Assembly: GCF_003293695.1 (NCBI RefSeq)
Contig: NZ_CP029556.1
Span: 1 to 5,000 of the forward strand
Direction of reading: 5' to 3'
Source: Lysobacter oculi
Lineage (GTDB): Bacteria; Pseudomonadota; Gammaproteobacteria; Xanthomonadales; Xanthomonadaceae
Length of the DNA: 5,000 bases
Under the pieces are notes generated by a model. It saw only the letters and a list, made by a program, of their open reading frames with translations, was not told where the DNA came from and ran no database searches. Both the position numbers and the translations under genes were made by a program. Positions 1-5,000 of this stretch are shown here, in pieces. Positions within the stretch are counted from its first letter, which is position 1; each line of letters starts with the position of its first letter.

Positions 1-397
1 CCGGGACGAACGGCCGTACCGCGCCGACGAAGCGGGCGATGAAGATGCTCTTGATGCCGTGGCGCAGGAACAGCTTCTCGCCGCGGTCGAGGAACTGCGG
101 ATAGCGCCGGAACAGCCACAGCCCACGCATGTTCGGGCCCCAGCGCCGGCCGATCCAGAAACTCAGCGCGTCCCCGGCGAACGCCCCCGCCGCCGCGCAG
201 GCGATGACGTAGGGGCCATTGAGATGTCCCAGCCCGATCAGCGCGCCCACCGCGAACAGCAGCGGCAGCGCCGGGACCACGATGCCGACCACCGCCAACG
301 CATCGCAGAACGCGATGAGGAAGGCGATCGCGCCTGCCGCGACGGGATTTGCGCCGATCCAGGCGACGAGCTGGTCAAGCCATTGGGACTCCATCAT
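1..397 (-). CDS. DedA-family (VTT/SNARE-associated) membrane protein, N-terminal part
   Basis: Reading the minus strand from 397 gives an open frame of 132 codons to the window edge, starting MMESQWLDQLVAWIGANP; the C-terminus lies outside. Hydrophobic stretches sit at about residues 18-32, 34-57 and 62-80. The glycine-rich GAFAGD segment (71-76) followed by FWIGRRWG (80-87), and ARFVGAVRP (121-129) with Arg122 and Arg128 six residues apart, are the DedA/VTT hallmarks. DedA proteins are inner-membrane proteins tied to lipid carrier (undecaprenyl phosphate or phosphatidylethanolamine) flipping and proton-dependent membrane homeostasis; the role of this member is not shown. An acidic residue (Asp32) is present in the first conserved region, but the usual PGE/PGD that follows reads PALP (42-45), so the second acidic residue appears lost. 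Some relatives carry a C-terminal PAP2 phosphatase domain, which cannot be judged here. No Shine-Dalgarno precedes the start; the second ATG (394) is an equally good start. Divergent from the SDR gene. The family call is secure, the exact function is not. Confidence 0.85.
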   Translation of the reverse strand, partial: MMESQWLDQLVAWIGANPVAAGAIAFLIAFCDALAVVGIVVPALPLLFAVGALIGLGHLNGPYVIACAAAGAFAGDALSFWIGRRWGPNMRGLWLFRRYPQFLDRGEKLFLRHGIKSIFIARFVGAVRPFVP

Positions 398-400
398 TCG

Positions 401-406
401 ATTATA
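401..406 (-). promoter_or_regulatory. Perfect -10 box (TATAAT) for the dedA gene
   Basis: On the minus strand, TATAAT reads from 406 to 401 and is followed by CGAATG and then ATG at 394-392. With normal -10 geometry the transcript would start at about 394, the A of the second ATG, so the message would be leaderless. There is no recognisable TTGACA-like -35 at 16-18 bp spacing and no TGn extended -10. Such an AT-rich hexamer is notable in this GC-rich DNA, but the promoter remains inferred. Confidence 0.5.
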
Positions 407-420
407 GAAGTGGCCGATGA

Positions 421-438
421 CAGCCCCGGGCAGCCCCG
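421..438. repeat. Short tandem direct repeat CAGCCCCG x2 in the divergent intergenic region
   Basis: CAGCCCCG occurs at 421-428 and again at 431-438, ten bases (one helical turn) apart, between the two divergent -10-like elements. The spacing would suit a dimeric regulator, but in GC-rich DNA an 8-base repeat can arise by chance. No known operator is recognised. Confidence 0.3.
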
Positions 439-467
439 TGCGCAGGCGGCGGCATCGGGCCCGCGCC

Positions 468-473
468 TATACT
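468..473 (+). promoter_or_regulatory. Candidate -10 box (TATACT) for the SDR-glyoxalase-aminotransferase run
   Basis: TATACT matches the sigma-70 -10 consensus at five of six positions and would place transcription start near 480, about 11 bases before the first ATG of the SDR gene. No good -35 is visible at the right distance (that stretch is GGCGGC-like). It is the only AT-rich hexamer in the right place on this strand, so it is offered as the likely promoter with modest confidence. Confidence 0.35.
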
Positions 474-490
474 TCGGGCAAACCATTCGG

Positions 491-1318
491 ATGCGAATCG
501 TGAGTTCCCTTTCCGGCAAGACCCTCTTCATCACCGGTGCCTCCCGTGGCATCGGCCGTGCCATCGCCCTGCGCGCCGCGCGCGACGGCGCCAATATCGC
601 CATCGTCGCCAAGTCGGCGGTCGCCAACCCCAAGCTGCCCGGCACCATCCACAGCGTCGCCGAGGAAGTGCGCGCGGCCGGTGGCCAGGCGCTGCCGATC
701 CAGTGCGACATCCGCGAGGAAGCCGAGGTCCGCGCCGCCGTCGCCGCCACGGTCGAGGCCTTCGGCGGGCTCGACATCCTGGTCAACAACGCCAGCGCGA
801 TCTGGCTGGCCGGCGCGCTCGACACCCCGATGAAGCGCTACGACCTGATGACCGGGGTGAATTCGCGCGGCAGCTTCCTGTGTGCGCAGGCCGCGTTGCC
901 GGAGCTGATGAAATCGGCCAACCCGCACATCCTCACCCTGGCCCCGCCGCCCTCGCTGGACCCGAAGTGGTGGGCGCCGCATACCGCCTACACGCTGGCG
1001 AAGATGGGCATGAGCCTGGTGACGCTGGGGCTGGCGGGCGAGTTCGGGCGCAAGGGCGTCGGCGTCAACGCGCTCTGGCCGAAGACGATCGTCGCCACCG
1101 ACGCGCTCAACATGATTCCCGGCATCGAGCTGGACCGCTGCCGCAAGCCGGAGATCGTCGCCGACGCCGCCCGCGAAATCCTGACCCGCGACGCCCGCGC
1201 GACCAACGGCAACTTCTTCATCGATGAGGAAGTGCTGCGCGAGGCCGGCGTGACCGATTTCGCCCCCTACGCGGTGGATCCGTCCAAGCCGCTGCTGCCC
1301 GACCTGTTCCTGGATTGA
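491..1318 (+). CDS. HSDL2-type short-chain dehydrogenase/reductase
   Basis: This 275-residue protein has a Rossmann fold of the short-chain dehydrogenase family. Visible motifs are the cofactor loop TGASRGIG (15-22), Asp73 in CDI (adenine-ring contact), NNAS (99-102), Asn124 in VNSRG, and the catalytic YTLAK with Tyr167 and Lys171. Segments such as [27 protein letters not shown] and DALNMIPG, and the ending PLLPDLFLD, closely resemble the bacterial and mitochondrial/peroxisomal HSDL2 group; animal HSDL2 has an added SCP2 domain that is absent here. The canonical serine about 13 residues before Tyr is replaced by a proline-rich stretch (APPPS, 151-155), as in HSDL2-like proteins. Arg19 in the cofactor loop suggests NADP(H); the substrate is unknown. 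Start: ATG at 491 is used, but GTG at 500 gives MSSLSGKT, which matches where family members usually begin, and has GGA eight bases upstream; both fit. The frame stays open in front of 491, but that part is antisense to dedA. First gene of a three-gene run. Confidence 0.9.
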   Translation: MRIVSSLSGKTLFITGASRGIGRAIALRAARDGANIAIVAKSAVANPKLPGTIHSVAEEVRAAGGQALPIQCDIREEAEVRAAVAATVEAFGGLDILVNNASAIWLAGALDTPMKRYDLMTGVNSRGSFLCAQAALPELMKSANPHILTLAPPPSLDPKWWAPHTAYTLAKMGMSLVTLGLAGEFGRKGVGVNALWPKTIVATDALNMIPGIELDRCRKPEIVADAAREILTRDARATNGNFFIDEEVLREAGVTDFAPYAVDPSKPLLPDLFLD

Positions 1319-1325
1319 TGTCGCG

Positions 1326-1760
1326 ATGAAATACCTGCACACCATGATCCGCGTCCACGACCTGGACGCCGCGCTGCGCTTCTTCTGCGACGGGCTGGGC
1401 CTGCGCGAGGCACGCCGGATGGAGAACGAAGCCGGGCGCTTCACGCTGATCTTCCTGGCGGCCGACGAATCGCCGGACGCGGAAGTCGAACTCACCTACA
1501 ACTGGCCGGACGCCGAAGGCCAGGTCGAGACCTACACCGGCGGCCGCAACTTCGGCCACCTCGCGTTCCGGGTCGAGGACATCTACGGAAAATGCGCGCA
1601 CCTGCAGGCGCTCGGCTACACCATCCACCGCCCGCCCCGCGACGGCCACATGGCTTTCGTGAAGTCGCCCGACGGCATTTCCGTCGAGCTGCTGCAGGCC
1701 GGTGACGCGCTGACGCCCGCCGAGCCGTGGGCGTCGATGCCCAACACCGGAAGCTGGTGA
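1326..1760 (+). CDS. gloA: Glyoxalase I-like VOC-fold protein (probable lactoylglutathione lyase)
   Basis: The 144-residue protein is two VOC (beta-alpha-beta-beta-beta) modules, close to the ~135 residues of E. coli GloA. All four expected metal ligands are visible by alignment from memory: His5 (KYLHTMIRV), Glu55 (EVELTYNW), His78 (NFGHLAF) and Glu121 (GISVELLQ). Arg9 and Asn59 match the residues that hold glutathione in GloA. Glyoxalase I isomerises the methylglyoxal-glutathione hemithioacetal to S-lactoylglutathione in the cytoplasm; glyoxalase II then completes detoxification. Short length and lack of the eukaryotic insertions suggest the Ni/Co-activated bacterial class (inference). It starts 7 bases after the SDR stop with only a weak TGGA upstream, so translation may depend on the upstream gene. 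Its stop is one base before the aminotransferase start. A different VOC activity is possible, but full ligand conservation favours lactoylglutathione lyase. The C-terminal tail after residue 125 is slightly longer than in E. coli and ends in Trp. Confidence 0.85.
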   Translation: MKYLHTMIRVHDLDAALRFFCDGLGLREARRMENEAGRFTLIFLAADESPDAEVELTYNWPDAEGQVETYTGGRNFGHLAFRVEDIYGKCAHLQALGYTIHRPPRDGHMAFVKSPDGISVELLQAGDALTPAEPWASMPNTGSW

Positions 1761-1761
1761 G

Positions 1762-2985
1762 ATGACGACGCCCGACACCGACGCCCTGCTCGCCATCGGC
1801 CGCGACCGCTACGTGCCGGTCTACCGCCAGCGCGCGATGGTGCTCGACCACGGGCGCGGCGCGCGGCTCTGGGACATCGAGGGCCGCGAATACATCGACC
1901 TGGCCGGCGGCATCGCCGTCTGCGCGCTCGGCCACGCCGATCCCGAATTGATCGCCGCGCTCACCGCGCAGGCCAGCAAGCTCTGGCACACCAGCAACGT
2001 GTTCCACAGCGAACCCCCGCTGCGGCTGGCGGAAGAACTGGTCGCCGCCTCGCACTTCGCCGAGCGCGTGTTCTTCTGCAATTCCGGCGCCGAAGCCAAC
2101 GAGGCCGCGATCAAGCTCGCGCGCCGTCATGCGGCGCAGGCCGGGCGCGTGCCGGAACGCCGCGTCATCGTCACCGCGCGCGGCAGCTTCCACGGCCGCA
2201 CGCTGGCCACGGTCACCGCGACCGCGCAGCCCAAGTACCAGGAAGGCTACGAGCCGCTGCCCGGCGGCTTCCGCCATGTCGATTTCAACGACCTCGCCCA
2301 GCTCGATTCGGCGATGGCCGGCGGCGATGTCTGCGCCGTCCTGCTGGAACCGGTGCAGGGCGAGGGCGGGGTGATGCCGGCCGCCGACGGTTACCTGCAG
2401 GGCGTGCGCGCGCTCTGTGACCGCCACGGCGCGTTGCTGATGCTCGACGAGATCCAGTGCGGCATGGGGCGCACCGGGCCGCTGTTCGCGCACTGGGCCG
2501 ATGGCGTGGTGCCCGACGTGGTCACCCTGGCCAAGGCATTGGGATGCGGCATCCCGATCGGCGCGATGCTGGTCGGCGCGCAGGCCGCCGACACCCTGCA
2601 GTTCGGCTCACACGGCACCACCTTCGGCGGCAACCCGCTGGCGGCGGCGGTGGCGCGGGTGGCTCTGAAGCGCATCGCCTCCGAAGAGATCGCCGCGAAT
2701 GTCGAAGCGCAGTCGCGCGCGCTGGTAGAAGGCCTCGATGCGCTCAACGCGGAATTCGGGATTTTCAGCGGCACCCGTGGTCGTGGGTTGATGCTCGGCG
2801 CGGTGCTGGCGCCGGCCTGGGCCGGGCGTGCCGGCGACATCCTCGACGCCGCCGCGCGCCACGGCCTGCTGTTGCTGCAGGCGGGTCCGGATGTGCTGCG
2901 CTTCGTGCCGCCGCTCAACATCAGCGGCGAAGACATCGAAGAAGGATTGAAGCGCCTCGGCAGCGCCCTGCGCGAAATCGCCTGA
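1762..2985 (+). CDS. argD: Class-III PLP aminotransferase, acetylornithine aminotransferase type (ArgD/AstC)
   Basis: At 407 residues this matches the full length of ArgD (about 400). Motifs in order: YIDLAGGIAVCALGH (44-58), WHTSN (75-79), phosphate-binding SGAEAN (108-113), FHGRT (143-147), EPVQGEGG (196-203), LDEIQCGMGRTG (228-239) with Asp229 pairing to the PLP pyridine nitrogen, Lys258 (TLAKALG) as the Schiff-base lysine, HGTTFGGNP (284-292) and Arg380 for substrate carboxylate. The reaction is N-acetylornithine plus 2-oxoglutarate to N-acetylglutamate semialdehyde plus glutamate, run backwards in arginine synthesis. Catabolic AstC, succinylornithine or 4-aminobutyrate transaminases are close paralogues, so substrate is inferred; resemblance to E. 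coli ArgD runs through the whole length. If this is a xanthomonad, the enzyme would feed the N-acetylcitrulline route of arginine synthesis known there. A GGAAG Shine-Dalgarno at 1749-1753 lies 8 bases before the ATG, inside the glyoxalase 3' end, and the TGAGATG junction implies translational coupling. No arginine-pathway genes are adjacent. Confidence 0.88.
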   Translation: MTTPDTDALLAIGRDRYVPVYRQRAMVLDHGRGARLWDIEGREYIDLAGGIAVCALGHADPELIAALTAQASKLWHTSNVFHSEPPLRLAEELVAASHFAERVFFCNSGAEANEAAIKLARRHAAQAGRVPERRVIVTARGSFHGRTLATVTATAQPKYQEGYEPLPGGFRHVDFNDLAQLDSAMAGGDVCAVLLEPVQGEGGVMPAADGYLQGVRALCDRHGALLMLDEIQCGMGRTGPLFAHWADGVVPDVVTLAKALGCGIPIGAMLVGAQAADTLQFGSHGTTFGGNPLAAAVARVALKRIASEEIAANVEAQSRALVEGLDALNAEFGIFSGTRGRGLMLGAVLAPAWAGRAGDILDAAARHGLLLLQAGPDVLRFVPPLNISGEDIEEGLKRLGSALREIA

Positions 2986-2995
2986 GCGGGCTCAG
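2982..2995. repeat. Inverted repeat CTGAGC-GG-GCTCAG spanning both convergent stop codons
   Basis: The aminotransferase TGA (2983-2985) and the channel TGA (read as TCA at 2992-2994) lie in opposite arms of a perfect 6-base inverted repeat with a 2-base centre. As RNA it could form a 5-bp stem with a CGGG loop on either strand. No T-run follows in either direction, so it does not qualify as a standard intrinsic terminator. The symmetry may simply arise because both genes end in (C)TGAGC. Confidence 0.4.
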
Positions 2996-3888
2996 TCCGG
3001 ATCGACCACCGGCAGCATCCGCCCGCATTTGCGGCAATGCCAGGCGTCGGCCTCGTGGTCGGGCAGGCCGCATTCCACGCACCGCACGCGCAGGCGGTCG
3101 CGTTCGCGCATCGTCCGCGCCAGCTCGGCGGTGTAGATGCCGGTCGGCACCGCGATGATGCTGTAGCCGATCAGGATCAGCACCGAGGTGATGAAGCGGC
3201 CCAGCGGCGTGCCCGGCGCGATATCGCCAAAGCCCACCGTCGCCATCGTCACCACCGCCCAGTACATGCCGGTCGGGATGCTGCTGAAGCCGTGTTCCGG
3301 CCCTTCGATCACGTACATCAGCGCGCCGAAGATCACGGTGATGGTGAGCAGGGTGGCGATGAACACCGCGATCTTGCGCCGGCTGCGCAGCAGCGACTGG
3401 ATCAGCACGCCGGCCTCGCTGGAGTACTCCACCAGCTTGAGCACGCGGAAGATCCGCAGCAGCCGCAGGATGCGCACCACCGTCAGCGACGCGCTGCCCG
3501 GGAACAGCAGCGAGAGGAAGGTGGGCAGGATCGCCAGCAGGTCGATCACCCCGAAGAAGCTGCGCGCATAGCGCAGCGGGCGCCGCACCACCCACAGCCG
3601 GATCGCGTACTCCACGGTGAACAGCAGGGTGAAGAACCACTCGGCGGCGTACAGCGCTTCGTGCCAGCGCAGCTTGATCGAGGGCACGCTGTCGAGCATC
3701 ACCACCAGCACGCTGGCGAGGATCGCGATGATCAGCCAGACATCGAAATTGCGCTCGGCGCGGTCCTCGTGGTGGAAGAACACGCGGTACAGCCGGTGAC
3801 GCAGCCCGCTTTCAGCCGCAGGTTCGTGCAGCTGCTCGAACAGGCTGGGCGATGCCTCTTCGTCGTGTTCCTGCGGATGCGGGCTCAC
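2992..3888 (-). CDS. Voltage-gated-type potassium channel (ion transporter family) with C-terminal zinc ribbon
   Basis: This 298-residue six-helix cation channel subunit has a hydrophilic N-terminus (1-47), S1 about 48-68, S2 79-100, S3 111-130, S4 136-153, S5 171-194, a pore loop and S6 230-256. S4 carries basic residues at every third position (Arg139, 142, 145, 148, Lys151), the mark of a voltage sensor, with acidic partners Glu83 and Glu93 in S2 and Asp116 in S3. The selectivity filter TVGFGD (217-222) indicates K+ selectivity; four subunits should form an inner-membrane pore. After S6 comes a short charged linker and a CX2C-X11-CX2C knuckle (Cys270, Cys273, Cys285, Cys288, with His278 and His284 nearby) that probably binds zinc; there is no RCK/KTN or cyclic-nucleotide domain. 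The start is GTG at 3888, supported by AGGA upstream; the next in-frame Met (64) is inside S1. It lies 20 bases downstream of hemL on the same strand and converges with argD. Physiological role and gating signal are unknown. Confidence 0.9.
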   Translation of the reverse strand: MSPHPQEHDEEASPSLFEQLHEPAAESGLRHRLYRVFFHHEDRAERNFDVWLIIAILASVLVVMLDSVPSIKLRWHEALYAAEWFFTLLFTVEYAIRLWVVRRPLRYARSFFGVIDLLAILPTFLSLLFPGSASLTVVRILRLLRIFRVLKLVEYSSEAGVLIQSLLRSRRKIAVFIATLLTITVIFGALMYVIEGPEHGFSSIPTGMYWAVVTMATVGFGDIAPGTPLGRFITSVLILIGYSIIAVPTGIYTAELARTMRERDRLRVRCVECGLPDHEADAWHCRKCGRMLPVVDPD

Positions 3889-3898
3889 GCGTCTGCCG

Positions 3899-3902
3899 TC
3901 CT
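3899..3902 (-). promoter_or_regulatory. Ribosome binding site AGGA supporting the GTG start of the channel gene
   Basis: On the minus strand AGGACGG begins at 3902, leaving about 10 bases between AGGA and the GTG at 3888-3886. It lies entirely in the 20-base gap after the hemL stop and is the only purine-rich site near the channel start, so it favours GTG 3888 over the distant internal Met. Confidence 0.5.
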
Positions 3903-3908
3903 GGCCGG

Positions 3909-5000
<1,092 letters not shown>

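Noticed and set aside
59..490. A 144-residue N-terminal extension of the SDR frame starting at 59
   Set aside because: The region is antisense to dedA, the peptide is Arg/Gln/Pro-rich low-complexity, and the SDR fold begins right after 491; it is a GC-driven open frame.
467..1495. Long minus-strand open frame (342 codons) opposite the SDR and glyoxalase genes
   Set aside because: It shadows two strongly recognised genes, and its composition (Arg, Gly, Asp, His, Val-rich) is typical of the antisense frame in GC-rich DNA; it has no recognisable domain.
1492..2493. Long minus-strand open frame (333 codons) opposite the glyoxalase and aminotransferase genes
   Set aside because: Same reason: antisense to conserved coding sequence with every ArgD motif intact on the other strand.
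2982..2995. Intrinsic bidirectional terminator
   Set aside because: The stem is short with a tiny loop and no T-run follows on either strand; kept only as an inverted repeat.
2921..3640. Alternate minus-strand frame (239 codons) overlapping the channel gene
   Set aside because: It is the +1 shadow frame of the channel; it lacks the S4 and filter motifs that the main frame shows intact, so no frameshift is implied.

Overview
The window is GC-rich, densely coding DNA with strong G/C preference at third codon positions, which leaves many long open frames antisense to the real genes. Protein character and gene content (an HSDL2-type short-chain dehydrogenase, a Zn/Ni-type glyoxalase I, an ArgD-type aminotransferase, a Kv-like channel and HemL) suggest a gammaproteobacterium, most likely Xanthomonadaceae/Lysobacteraceae (Lysobacter, Luteimonas or Thermomonas-like). 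That placement is inferred from remembered family resemblance, not from a search.

Layout. Positions 1-397 (minus strand) hold the N-terminal part of a DedA-family membrane protein that runs off the left edge. A 93-bp divergent intergenic region (398-490) carries a -10-like AT island facing each way. The one for dedA lies exactly six bases before an ATG, so that mRNA may be leaderless. Positions 491-2985 (plus strand) are a tight three-gene run: SDR oxidoreductase, glyoxalase I-like VOC protein and acetylornithine-type aminotransferase, with gaps of 7 and 1 bases. Positions 2992-5000 (minus strand) hold hemL (N-terminus beyond the right edge) followed after 20 bases by a voltage-gated-type potassium channel with a short C-terminal zinc ribbon. 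The two runs converge with only 6 bases between stop codons and no convincing terminator.

How the genes may work together. HemL makes 5-aminolevulinate for tetrapyrroles. The ArgD-like enzyme would serve arginine biosynthesis or breakdown. The glyoxalase would remove methylglyoxal using glutathione. The SDR and DedA proteins have no firm substrate. Nothing here is a mobile element, RNA gene, CRISPR array or defence island. The window looks like ordinary chromosomal housekeeping DNA; its less ordinary points are the zinc-ribbon channel co-directional with hemL, the possible leaderless dedA start, and an altered acidic motif in the DedA protein.
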